Numbered from the stretch's first letter, positions 1 through 5,872 are shown. The stretch is DNA of 6,047 bases from Nitrososphaeraceae archaeon (GCA_025922735.1 JAICHI010000071.1:1-6047), one strand, 5' to 3'. Made by a program: numbers and translations. Notes: generated by a model from the letters alone, not told the origin.

Positions 1-1
1 G

Positions 2-454
2 GCTCCAGATTTTGAACTCCCAGATGTAGACCAAAAATGGCGCAAGTTGAGCGAATTTAGAGACAAGAGAACAATCGTTGCGTTCTTCCCAGCAGCAGAA
101 TCATCGCACTGCACAGCAGAAATGTGTGCCTTTCGTGATCAACTTGACGAGCTTAGAGATTATGGAGCAAATATAGTAGCTATTTCTGTTGACAGTCCTC
201 ATGCAAATAAGGCATTCACTCAGAATCATCATCTTAACTTTACAATGTTGAGTGACTACAAACGCGATACTATCAAAAAATATGGCATTGTAATGAGTAA
301 ACTCGGTACTATGGAAGGCTACAATGCAGCAAAAAGATCAGTCTTTATCCTTGATGAAGACGGCAAGGTAATTTATAGATGGATTTCAGATAACCCGACC
401 ATAGAGCCAAAGTATAATGAGATCAAAGAAGTGCTCAAGAAGGCCAAGAAGTAG
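2..454 (+). CDS. Peroxiredoxin, BCP/PrxQ type (5' end cut by window edge)
   Basis: A thiol peroxidase that reduces hydrogen peroxide and organic hydroperoxides in the cytoplasm. The frame is open to the left edge and gives 150 residues. It begins APDFELPDVD, the usual first strand of peroxiredoxins, so probably only about 5-15 N-terminal residues are missing. A TTG at 47 is an internal leucine codon, not the start. The active-site segment FFPAAESSHCTAEMC matches the Pxxx(T/S)xxC signature, with Ser in place of the usual Thr. The peroxidatic Cys is visible residue 37 (codon 110-112) and a second Cys follows five residues later. That C-X4-C spacing is the atypical 2-Cys arrangement known from E. 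coli BCP, so the second Cys is the likely resolving residue. The gene ends in a Lys-rich tail and a TAG, 24 bases from the convergent accB stop. Family assignment is firm; substrate and reductant cannot be told. Confidence 0.93.
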   Translation, partial: APDFELPDVDQKWRKLSEFRDKRTIVAFFPAAESSHCTAEMCAFRDQLDELRDYGANIVAISVDSPHANKAFTQNHHLNFTMLSDYKRDTIKKYGIVMSKLGTMEGYNAAKRSVFILDEDGKVIYRWISDNPTIEPKYNEIKEVLKKAKK

Positions 455-478
455 TATACTGTCTACTAGTAGTAGTAG
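455..478. other. Short convergent gap with small inverted repeats
   Basis: This is the whole space between the peroxiredoxin stop and the accB stop. It carries the 10-base palindrome CTACTAGTAG (463-472), followed by further TAG triplets. A second 8-base palindrome, AGTATACT (453-460), overlaps the peroxiredoxin stop. There is no T-run in the gap in either direction. Transcripts from the two sides probably run into each other's 3' ends. The nearest T-rich stretch for the plus strand lies at about 528-547, inside accB. Confidence 0.4.
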
Positions 479-991
479 TTATTCAATGACTGCCAGCACG
501 TCATTTCTTGCGACACTGGCGCCCTGCTTTACCTTTATTTCTTTCAAGTTGCCATCCTTGTGAGCCTTCACCGCCACCTGCATCTTCATCGACTCAAGCA
601 CGACGATAACGTCACCCTTCTTAACCTCGGTTCCAGGCTTTGCCGCGATGTTAACTACCCTGCCGGGGATCTGACTTGTAAGGTTGCGGTCGCCGCCTCC
701 GACTCCTCCTATTGCAGATGCCTTCTCAAGCACTTCTGTCAGCTTGCTATGCTTTTTCACCACTAATGGCTGGCCATCGATCATCATCTTTACTTCTGCA
801 GTGCCCACCTGCAAGATCTTGGCATGGTGAAAACTATTGTCAAGCAAGAATTCAAACTCGTCAGTCCCAGATTTCAATAGCTGCAATGTATGCTGCTTGC
901 CTCCTATCTTGACCACCACAGAATTATTGTCAGTGGTGCGTAGCACTTCGCCCTCTAACATCTCAGCAAGGTCGCCAACTTTGAACTGCAT
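479..991 (-). CDS. accB: Biotin carboxyl carrier protein of acetyl-CoA/propionyl-CoA carboxylase
   Basis: This 170-aa protein carries the biotin that shuttles CO2 between the biotin carboxylase and the carboxyltransferase. The C-terminal domain (about 108-170) is a biotinyl-lipoyl fold with the motif ESMKM. Lys136 is the biotin site, with 34 residues after it, the usual distance from the C-terminus. A glycine-rich hinge (GGVGGG, 95-100) precedes it. Residues 1-85 are predicted beta-rich (for example VVVKIGGKQHTLQLL and VKMMIDGQPLVV). They resemble the region between carboxylase and biotin domain in propionyl-CoA carboxylase alpha chains, which contacts the carboxyltransferase. The ATG lies one base after the accC stop, with GAGG five bases before it, so translation is probably coupled. 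A biotin protein ligase must act on Lys136; none is encoded in this window. Confidence 0.95.
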   Translation of the reverse strand: MQFKVGDLAEMLEGEVLRTTDNNSVVVKIGGKQHTLQLLKSGTDEFEFLLDNSFHHAKILQVGTAEVKMMIDGQPLVVKKHSKLTEVLEKASAIGGVGGGDRNLTSQIPGRVVNIAAKPGTEVKKGDVIVVLESMKMQVAVKAHKDGNLKEIKVKQGASVARNDVLAVIE

Positions 992-992
992 T

Positions 993-2495
993 CTATCCTC
1001 TCATCATTTTCCACTTTGACTTGGGCATAGAGCTTTGATGAATGGCCTCAGTCTTTCTGACAAACTCTGACTGCAACAGCACTGCTGCTACTGCTGCCTT
1101 TGCGCTTTTCTTGGCCGCTTCCTTTGCATTCTCGCTCATCTTGTTAAGTATCTTGAATCGTTCAAGATAGTCGGTCGAGAGCTCGCCCTTGATAAAGTTT
1201 GGATCATCCATTATAGTCTTGTAAAGCGGAATTGTAGTATTGATGCCCTCTATCATGAACTCATCAAGGGCATGTTTCATTCTAATTCTTGACTCGTCAA
1301 AGTTTCTACCCCATGCCAAAAGCTTGGCTACAAGGGAGTCATAGTAACCAGATACATTGCAGCCAGGGTAGAGATAGGTGTCAACTCGGATACCTGGCCC
1401 GTAGGGAAGGTTGCAGTTTGGCACAATGCCTGTTGAAGGTGCAAATTCGTAGAATGGGTCTTCGGCGTTAATCCTGCATTCAATTGCGCAGCCATTCATC
1501 TTCAGATCTTGCTGTTTGAATGTGAGTTCTTCGCCCTGTGCTACTCCTATCTGCAGCTTTACAAGGTCTAGCCCTGTTACCAGCTCAGTTACTGGATGCT
1601 CGACCTGCAAGCGAGAATTGATTTCGATAAAGTAAAAGTTGCCCTGAGGGTCACGCAAGAATTCTGCAGTTCCTGCATTCAAATAGTCTACAGCATCAAC
1701 TGCTCTTACTGCAATCTCACCAATACGTTCTCTTGTCTTTTGATCTACTACAGGTGAAGGCGACATTTCAATGAGCTTTTGATGACGCCTCTGAATAGAA
1801 CATTCTCGTTCAAACAGATGCCGGCTGTTTCCATGCGAATCGCGTATAAGCTGGAATTCGATGTGCCGGATGCGCTCAAGGTATTTTTCTACAAACAGTG
1901 CTGCCTTGCCAAAAGCTGCACGCGACTCTGCTGACGCCATTTCGAACTCTTGTCTTAACTGCTTTTCATCGTTGGCAAGTCTAATGCCTCTACCTCCACC
2001 TCCAAAGGCTGACTTGAGCAAAACAGGGTAGCCTGCTTCGTCAGCAATATCAGCTGCCTCTTGCATATCTTCGACAATGCCATCGCTTCCCGGCACCGTT
2101 GGAACTTTGGCCTTTTTCATCACAGCTTTGCATTTCATCTTGTCGCCAGTAAGTTCCATAGCTTTGCTGGTTGGCCCGATAAATATGATGCCATTTTTAT
2201 CGCACATTTCAGAAAAGTTCTCATTCTCCGAGAGAAAGCCATAGCCGGGATGGATGGCATCGGCTCCAGCCGCCTTGGCAGTCTCGACTATCTTGGTCAT
2301 GTTGAGATAACTCTGAGCTGGTGCTGCCGGACCGATGTGGTAGGCTTCATCAGCTCGCTTTACATGCACTGCGCGGATATCCTCGTCAGAGTAAATAGCT
2401 ATTGATTTTATCCCAAGATCTCTGCAGGCTCGAATAACCCTGAGGGCTATTTCGCCCCTATTTGCGATCAGTATGCTTGTTATTTTTTTTGACAT
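993..2495 (-). CDS. accC: Biotin carboxylase subunit of acetyl-CoA/propionyl-CoA carboxylase
   Basis: This 500-aa ATP-grasp enzyme carboxylates the biotin on AccB with bicarbonate and ATP. It has the N-terminal domain (ILIANRGEIALRVIRACRDLG, about 8-28), the central ATP-grasp domain with Lys119, Lys161 and the glycine-rich loop GGGGRG (165-170), the HIEFQ segment (211-215) and ERECSIQRRHQK ending at Lys240. The catalytic EINSRLQVEHPVTE follows (291-304; Glu291, Arg295, Glu299). Glu278 is the second metal ligand by alignment to E. coli AccC, and the C-terminal domain contains ECRINAEDP with Arg341. All expected catalytic residues are present. It is about 50 residues longer than E. coli AccC: residues 452-500 form an Ala/Lys-rich helical tail with no catalytic motif, perhaps a contact to the other subunits. 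It starts 6 bases after pccB and ends 1 base before accB. Confidence 0.96.
   Translation of the reverse strand: MSKKITSILIANRGEIALRVIRACRDLGIKSIAIYSDEDIRAVHVKRADEAYHIGPAAPAQSYLNMTKIVETAKAAGADAIHPGYGFLSENENFSEMCDKNGIIFIGPTSKAMELTGDKMKCKAVMKKAKVPTVPGSDGIVEDMQEAADIADEAGYPVLLKSAFGGGGRGIRLANDEKQLRQEFEMASAESRAAFGKAALFVEKYLERIRHIEFQLIRDSHGNSRHLFERECSIQRRHQKLIEMSPSPVVDQKTRERIGEIAVRAVDAVDYLNAGTAEFLRDPQGNFYFIEINSRLQVEHPVTELVTGLDLVKLQIGVAQGEELTFKQQDLKMNGCAIECRINAEDPFYEFAPSTGIVPNCNLPYGPGIRVDTYLYPGCNVSGYYDSLVAKLLAWGRNFDESRIRMKHALDEFMIEGINTTIPLYKTIMDDPNFIKGELSTDYLERFKILNKMSENAKEAAKKSAKAAVAAVLLQSEFVRKTEAIHQSSMPKSKWKMMRG
996..1001 (-). promoter_or_regulatory. Ribosome binding site of accB inside the accC 3' end
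   Basis: Read on the minus strand, AGAGGA forms the last two sense codons of accC (Arg-Gly). It is followed by the accC stop TAG and, one base later, the accB ATG. GAGG sits five bases before the ATG and matches the archaeal Shine-Dalgarno consensus GGAGGTGATC in part. It supports the ATG at 991 as the start and termination-coupled reinitiation. Confidence 0.6.
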
Positions 2496-2500
2496 TTTTT

Positions 2501-2505
2501 ATCAC
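2501..2505 (-). promoter_or_regulatory. Ribosome binding site of accC overlapping the pccB stop
   Basis: On the minus strand GTGAT lies five bases before the accC ATG and contains the TGA stop of pccB. GTGAT is the 3' half of the archaeal Shine-Dalgarno sequence (complement of the ATCAC in the 16S rRNA tail). It is short, so this is a moderate call. It fits coupled translation of the two subunits. Confidence 0.45.
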
Positions 2506-4043
2506 AAGTTGATGTTACCATGCTTCTTCCAAGGCCTTGACTCTTTCTTATTGGCAAGAGCATTGAGCGCCTGAATTATCATGGGTCTTGTCTCCATTGG
2601 ATCTATGACAACATCAATAATACCTTTTTCTGCAGCTATATACGGATTTGCGAATTTATCACGAAACTCTTTAGCAAGCTTTTTCTTTGTATCAGTTGCA
2701 TTTGGAGCATTCTTTAGCTCTCTCCTATGTATGATAGTGATTGCGGCTTCTGGACCAAGGACTGCAATCTCGGCGCTGGGCCACGCGTAGTTAATGTCAG
2801 CGCGCAAGTTCTTGCTTCCCATGGCAATGTATGCGCCACCATAAGCCTTGCCTATGATGCACGTTACTTTGGGCACGGTAGCTTCACAGTATGCAAACAG
2901 CAGCTTGCTGCCGTGTCTGATGATGCCATTGTGCTCTTGATCAGCTCCGGGAAGGTATCCCGGAGTGTCAACAAGCGTCACGATCGAGATGTTGAATGCG
3001 TCACAGAACCTGATGAATCTGGCAGCCTTATTTGACGAATTGATGTCAAGCGCGCCTGCCAGATACATTGGCTGGTTTGCAATGATGCCTATCGACCTGC
3101 CACCCATCCTTGCAAACCCCACGATGATATTCTCGGCGAACAGCTCGTGTACTTCAAAAAAGTCGCCGTTGTCGACTATTGACTTGATTATTTCCTTCAT
3201 GTCATACTGCTGGTAGGGGTTCTCTGGAAGGATATTAATCAGCTTGGGATCGATTCTGTTCGGATCGTCGTTTGTCTCAACTATCGCCGGCTCTTCGGCG
3301 TTGTTCTGCGGTATGAACGCTAATAGCTTCTTTACCTTGTCAAAGCAATCGTATTCGTTGTTGGCGATAAAATGGGCGACTCCGGACTTTGTAGCATGTG
3401 CACGCGCTCCTCCCAACTCTTCAAATGACACTTCTTGGCTGAGCACTTCCTTGACCACTTCAGGACCGGTGACAAACATCTGGCCGACGTTTTCAACCAT
3501 CACCACAAAGTCAGTCATTGCTGGTGAATATACTGCGCCACCAGCAGATGGACCGATGCTCGCAGTGATTTGCGGTATGACGCCAGAGGCCATGGTGTTA
3601 TGGAAGAAAATTTCGCCATAGCCATCAAGGCTCATGACACCTTCCTGAATGCGTGCGCCACCAGAATCGATTATGCCGATTATGGGACAGCCGACCTTCA
3701 TGGCATGATCCATTGCCTTGGATATTTTCTTGCTTGTCATTTCGCCAAGAGAGCCACCAAGAACAGTGAAATCAAAAGAAAATAGGAACACCTGCCGGCC
3801 GTTTATGGTTCCAAAGCCAGTGACAGCCCCATCGCCGTAGAATTTCGGCAGCGTCGGATCGTCGCTTCTATGTGTGATGTACTTATCTAGCTCTACAAAT
3901 GAGCCTTCATCGAGCAATAAAGCGATCCTTTCCCGAGCAGTGAGCTTGCCTTTAGAATGCTGAGCCTCAACCCTCTCTTGACCGCCGCCGCTTTCAGCAG
4001 ACTTTTTCATTGAAGCTAGCCGCTTGATTTTCTCTTCATGCAT
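2502..4043 (-). CDS. pccB: Carboxyltransferase (beta) subunit of acetyl-CoA/propionyl-CoA carboxylase
   Basis: This 513-aa two-domain crotonase-fold enzyme transfers CO2 from carboxybiotin to acetyl-CoA and propionyl-CoA. The N-terminal half carries the acyl-CoA/oxyanion elements GGSLGE (96-101), DSGGARIQEG (126-135), GPSAGGAVYSPA (164-175) and FVTGPEVVK (190-198). The C-terminal half has GFARMGGR (309-316), DTPGYLPG (359-366), GIIRHGSK (373-380) and AYGGAYIAMGSK (400-411). It ends PWKKHGNINL, the typical C-terminus of propionyl-CoA carboxylase beta chains, and its length is normal for that family. Ile406 stands where strict propionyl-CoA carboxylases have Asp. A methylmalonyl-CoA decarboxylase alpha subunit would look similar, but the adjacent accC argues for a carboxylase. 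It is the first gene of the operon; the ATG at 4043 has no ribosome binding site but a TATA-like box about 33 bases upstream. Confidence 0.95.
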   Translation of the reverse strand: MHEEKIKRLASMKKSAESGGGQERVEAQHSKGKLTARERIALLLDEGSFVELDKYITHRSDDPTLPKFYGDGAVTGFGTINGRQVFLFSFDFTVLGGSLGEMTSKKISKAMDHAMKVGCPIIGIIDSGGARIQEGVMSLDGYGEIFFHNTMASGVIPQITASIGPSAGGAVYSPAMTDFVVMVENVGQMFVTGPEVVKEVLSQEVSFEELGGARAHATKSGVAHFIANNEYDCFDKVKKLLAFIPQNNAEEPAIVETNDDPNRIDPKLINILPENPYQQYDMKEIIKSIVDNGDFFEVHELFAENIIVGFARMGGRSIGIIANQPMYLAGALDINSSNKAARFIRFCDAFNISIVTLVDTPGYLPGADQEHNGIIRHGSKLLFAYCEATVPKVTCIIGKAYGGAYIAMGSKNLRADINYAWPSAEIAVLGPEAAITIIHRRELKNAPNATDTKKKLAKEFRDKFANPYIAAEKGIIDVVIDPMETRPMIIQALNALANKKESRPWKKHGNINL

Positions 4044-4073
4044 AGAGATGTAATGTAAGCGAATAAGTCGTCA

Positions 4074-4079
4074 TATAAA
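4074..4079 (-). promoter_or_regulatory. TATA-like box of the pccB-accC-accB operon
   Basis: Minus-strand TTTATA, within AATTTATATG, is centred about 33 bases before the pccB ATG. With the usual archaeal spacing of about 26 bases, transcription would start near 4050. That leaves a leader of only about 5-10 bases, which agrees with the lack of a Shine-Dalgarno sequence. It lies in the 53-base gap after the 71-aa gene, so the operon probably has its own promoter even if read-through also occurs. Confidence 0.5.
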
Positions 4080-4096
4080 TTCATTACAGAGGGGAG

Positions 4097-4312
4097 CTAT
4101 TCTCTGAGGCCAGATCGCCCGCCCTGAGCCCGGCGAAAGACGTTCATGCCAAGATTGTAGTTTTCAAAGAGCGACTGCAGTGTTTCAACTTCTGTAGAAA
4201 GCATTGCAATTTCGCCTCTGTTTTGCTCAGGGTTCTTCTTCATAAGCTCTTCAAGCCTCTCCTTCTTTTCCGCTAAGAGCTTGCCTACATTTTGCTCATA
4301 TTCGCTTGACAC
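4097..4312 (-). CDS. Small charged helical protein upstream of the carboxylase operon, unknown function
   Basis: This 71-aa protein is not recognised as a known family. It looks like a soluble helical hairpin. Residues 3-27 are a Lys/Glu-rich helix with leucines at coiled-coil-like spacing (LLAEKKERLEELMKK). A break at NPEQNRGE follows, then a second helix (about 33-53, LSTEVETLQSLF), and a basic glycine-containing tail (FRRAQGGRSGLRE). It has no cysteine, no signal peptide and no membrane segment. The start is GTG, the only usual start codon between the in-frame stop at 4346-4348 and Met24; AGGT lies three bases before it, close for a ribosome binding site. It is on the same strand as the carboxylase operon, 53 bases ahead of pccB. 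Codon-level appearance is protein-like, but existence and function are inferred. Confidence 0.7.
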   Translation of the reverse strand: MSSEYEQNVGKLLAEKKERLEELMKKNPEQNRGEIAMLSTEVETLQSLFENYNLGMNVFRRAQGGRSGLRE

Positions 4313-4333
4313 ATGACCTGCTGCCTGCCATTC

Positions 4334-4342
4334 AAATTTTAA
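4334..4342 (-). promoter_or_regulatory. Weak TATA-like box before the 71-aa gene
   Basis: Minus-strand TTAAAATTT is centred about 26 bases before the GTG at 4312, the spacing expected for a leaderless transcript. The surrounding DNA is AT-rich, so such matches occur by chance. Confidence 0.3.
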
Positions 4343-4482
4343 GCTTTAGTCTGGTCAAACTACACAAATAATAATAGTTAGCGACTCGATAAACTATATC
4401 ACAAACTACAGTTAGATAGCAAAACTGAGATAACCTCTTTTATTCTTAAGTTATTTAATACCATAACATCAAGGAGAGACTA

Positions 4483-4490
4483 TTAAATAA
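4483..4490 (+). promoter_or_regulatory. TATA-like box of the secreted-protein gene
   Basis: TTAAATAA is centred about 25 bases before the ATG at 4512, so transcription would begin at or next to that ATG and give a leaderless mRNA. The purine-rich stretch AAGGAGAGA just upstream (4471-4479) is where the BRE element would lie. It is too far from the ATG (about 35 bases) to be a ribosome binding site. This spacing is the main reason to prefer the ATG at 4512 over the GTG at 4503. Confidence 0.5.
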
Positions 4491-4511
4491 TTTTCTTTTA
4501 CTGTGCTCTCC

Positions 4512-5363
4512 ATGAAACCTGTTAATGTTAAGGTTAGCCTTACAAGCATGACATCGTACCTGTTGATTGCAGCAATATCACTTCTAGGCTTCAGCTCTGT
4601 GATGTCTACAGAAGAAGCAGCATCATCATCACCAATAGATGCGGATAATACAACAACAGTTGGTGGTGCTACTACTCCTACTGATACTATGTCAAACAAT
4701 AATACGTCTTTGAATACTACCACTAGTAGTACTCCTATTACCTCTAATGTCGAGTTGGAAGAGGAACCATTTGCTGTAGGACGATACTCACCAGTCTCCG
4801 TAAACATGATAAATGAAACACAACAGGTGCAAATAGTCTTTGAAGGCGGTACAACAATAACATTACCAAACTCTACCGAAACGATAACTACTAGAGATAC
4901 AGGCGAAGGCCTCATTACCTCTCTTCCAGGAGGTGGCGTTATACGGGGACAAATTCAAATGAGTACTGAAGAGGGAAGCGAAAGTGCGACAGTGGATCTT
5001 ACTGAATACTTTCTAGATGAATCACCTACCGCCATCAACCTTGCATATTTTAGTACAAACTCAACTGGGATGCTGGCGCCTCTTAATAACATGATAGCAG
5101 TCTCCCTAGATGAAGAACAGCCAAACGGTGACGTCGTCGTAAGATTATTCGAATGGAAAGTAGGAGGTGGTGGTGGGGGAGCGCCCAATCTAGGCAACAA
5201 CAACAACGATAACACTACTAGCAACGTAAACGATACTACTACAACTACTGCTACAGCTACAGAAGAACAAGCGATAACAGGACTCAGCGAAGGACAGCTA
5301 TCACCTGAAGAAGAACAACAAGCAGTAGAAGAAGAAACAGTAACAGGAACACCCTCTCCCTAA
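4512..5363 (+). CDS. Secreted Thr/Asn-rich, acidic protein of unknown function
   Basis: This 283-aa protein (counted from the ATG) belongs to no family I recognise. Residues 1-32 look like a Sec signal peptide: Lys2 and Lys7, a hydrophobic core YLLIAAISLLGF (16-27) and a possible cut after Val-Met-Ser (30-32). Then come a Ser/Thr/Asn-rich low-complexity segment (about 33-78) and a likely folded beta-rich domain (about 84-217, for example VQIVFEGGTTITLP). A run of six glycines (218-223), an Asn/Thr linker (about 229-250) and a Glu/Gln-rich acidic tail follow. There is no cysteine and no C-terminal membrane anchor. At least nine N-X-S/T sequons are present (Asn 46, 63, 64, 68, 101, 120, 183, 234, 240), consistent with a glycosylated cell-surface or released protein. 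It is a single-gene unit, divergent from the 71-aa gene. A GTG at 4503 would add three residues. Confidence 0.82.
   Translation: MKPVNVKVSLTSMTSYLLIAAISLLGFSSVMSTEEAASSSPIDADNTTTVGGATTPTDTMSNNNTSLNTTTSSTPITSNVELEEEPFAVGRYSPVSVNMINETQQVQIVFEGGTTITLPNSTETITTRDTGEGLITSLPGGGVIRGQIQMSTEEGSESATVDLTEYFLDESPTAINLAYFSTNSTGMLAPLNNMIAVSLDEEQPNGDVVVRLFEWKVGGGGGGAPNLGNNNNDNTTSNVNDTTTTTATATEEQAITGLSEGQLSPEEEQQAVEEETVTGTPSP
5163..5261 (+). repeat. Glycine run and AAC/ACT triplet-rich tract inside the secreted-protein gene
   Basis: Six consecutive glycine codons (5163-5180, mixed GGA/GGT/GGG) are followed by runs of AAC and ACT/ACA codons that encode an Asn/Thr linker (5196-5261). The triplets are imperfect, so this is low-complexity coding sequence. 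It could vary in length between strains. Confidence 0.6.
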
Positions 5364-5393
5364 GTGTAAGCCTGTGAGCATGACTCTAAGATG

Positions 5394-5403
5394 GTTTTTC
5401 TTT
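5394..5403 (+). terminator. T-rich terminator candidate after the secreted-protein gene
   Basis: TTTTTCTTTC begins about 30 bases after the stop codon. Archaeal RNA polymerase often stops at T-rich tracts without a hairpin, and I see no strong stem before this one. The call rests only on position and composition. Confidence 0.35.
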
Positions 5404-5442
5404 CATATAGATTCTAGTTTGATTTAATGTATGCGAAATTAT

Positions 5443-5460
5443 TAAGTGCTATAGCACTTA
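5443..5460. repeat. Perfect 18-base palindrome
   Basis: TAAGTGCTATAGCACTTA equals its own reverse complement over all 18 bases. It could be a binding site for a dimeric regulator, or, as RNA, a 7-base-pair stem with a TATA loop. It stands about 80 bases after the secreted-protein stop and is not followed by a T-run, so it is not a typical terminator. No gene start with a clear coding sequence lies immediately next to it. Confidence 0.7.
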
Positions 5461-5493
5461 CACGGTCATTAATGAATTCCACATAGTAGAATA

Positions 5494-5655
5494 ATGATAA
5501 CAACAATAATAGAAGAACCAAAGCGATAACAGCTGCATCTCCTCGTTTCGCCTGACACTGTAAAAGAGATAGCAAAGAGCACAGGCAATGACATTTCTAT
5601 GATGCAAAAGATTCGCTGTGCAAAAAAAGAGGAAGAACAAGACGGGAGGGGTTAA
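5494..5655 (+). pseudogene. Possible relict reading frame with one in-frame stop
   Basis: From an ATG the frame reads 11 codons (MITTIIEEPKR), a TAA, then 41 more codons to a second TAA. The second part, containing SPDTVKEIAKSTGNDISMM and KKEEEQ, has the balanced composition of a real helical protein. I cannot assign it to a family, and 52 sense codons are too few to exclude chance. It could be the end of a decayed gene, or simply non-coding DNA. Confidence 0.2.
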
Positions 5656-5743
5656 CAGGTTCGACATGGCGCGTATTGTCGCAAGATCTTTTTGCTTACG
5701 CTTGAGATAATAGAAATATCAGAAAGCGAATAGTAGACCTAAT

Positions 5744-5872
5744 TCAGGGATGTGTCTCAAAAAATGGTTCTATATTTTCTAATGGGTCTAACAAATCCAG
5801 CTTTGCAACTGTAACAATAGCCAACGTAAGATACACAACCAGTGCTATTGTTAATAGTATATGCGTTTTCAT
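5744..5872 (-). CDS. Small single-helix membrane protein, 42 aa, unknown function
   Basis: From the ATG at 5872 the product is 42 aa. It has a short N-terminus with Lys2 and His4, one hydrophobic helix (about 5-23, ILLTIALVVYLTLAIVTVA), then an acidic amphipathic tail (KLDLLDPLENIEPFFETHP). This layout suggests a membrane-anchored peptide, or a signal peptide with a very short mature part. A TTG at 5938 would extend it by 22 residues, but the ATG is preferred: it starts a typical membrane segment and has a TATA-like sequence 25 bases before it. There is no ribosome binding site. It diverges from the exported-protein gene at 5946. No family is recognised, and a chance open frame is possible. 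Confidence 0.5.
   Translation of the reverse strand: MKTHILLTIALVVYLTLAIVTVAKLDLLDPLENIEPFFETHP

Larger units (their letters stand above)
5364..5743. other. About 380-base stretch without a convincing gene
   Basis: The region between the secreted protein and the small membrane protein is AT-rich. It holds the T-tract after the secreted gene, a perfect palindrome (5443-5460) and a plus-strand frame from an ATG at 5494 to a TAA at 5653 that is interrupted by an in-frame TAA at 5527. A minus-strand frame of 69 codons (5667-5458) encodes an implausible mix of Phe, Tyr, Cys and His runs and is probably the shadow of the A-rich opposite strand. No tRNA or other RNA gene is evident by eye. It may be a promoter region plus the remains of a lost gene. 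Confidence 0.5.

Noticed and set aside
47..49. TTG as start of the peroxiredoxin
   Set aside because: The frame is open upstream to the window edge and encodes the conserved APDFELPD first strand, so this is an internal Leu codon.
2061..2405. Plus-strand open frame opposite accC
   Set aside because: It lies wholly inside the coding sequence of a clear biotin carboxylase and has no recognisable motif.
3244..3621. Plus-strand open frame of 125 codons opposite pccB
   Set aside because: It is a shadow of the conserved carboxyltransferase gene and no family features are seen.
4503..4505. GTG as start of the secreted protein
   Set aside because: The ATG at 4512 is three codons later, gives a standard signal-peptide N-terminus and fits the TATA spacing better.
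4469..4915. Minus-strand open frame of 148 codons opposite the secreted-protein gene
   Set aside because: It is the complement of Thr/Ser/Asn-rich codons and reads as Val/Ser-rich low-complexity sequence with no motif. The plus strand has a signal peptide and a promoter.
5658..5665. GGTTCGAC, resembling a tRNA T-loop
   Set aside because: The flanking bases do not pair into a T-stem, and no acceptor or anticodon stem could be found around it.
5458..5667. Minus-strand open frame of 69 codons with hydrophobic runs
   Set aside because: Its Phe/Tyr/Cys/His runs come from the complement of A-rich triplets. It has no ribosome binding site or TATA-like box at the right distance, and its stop falls inside the palindrome.
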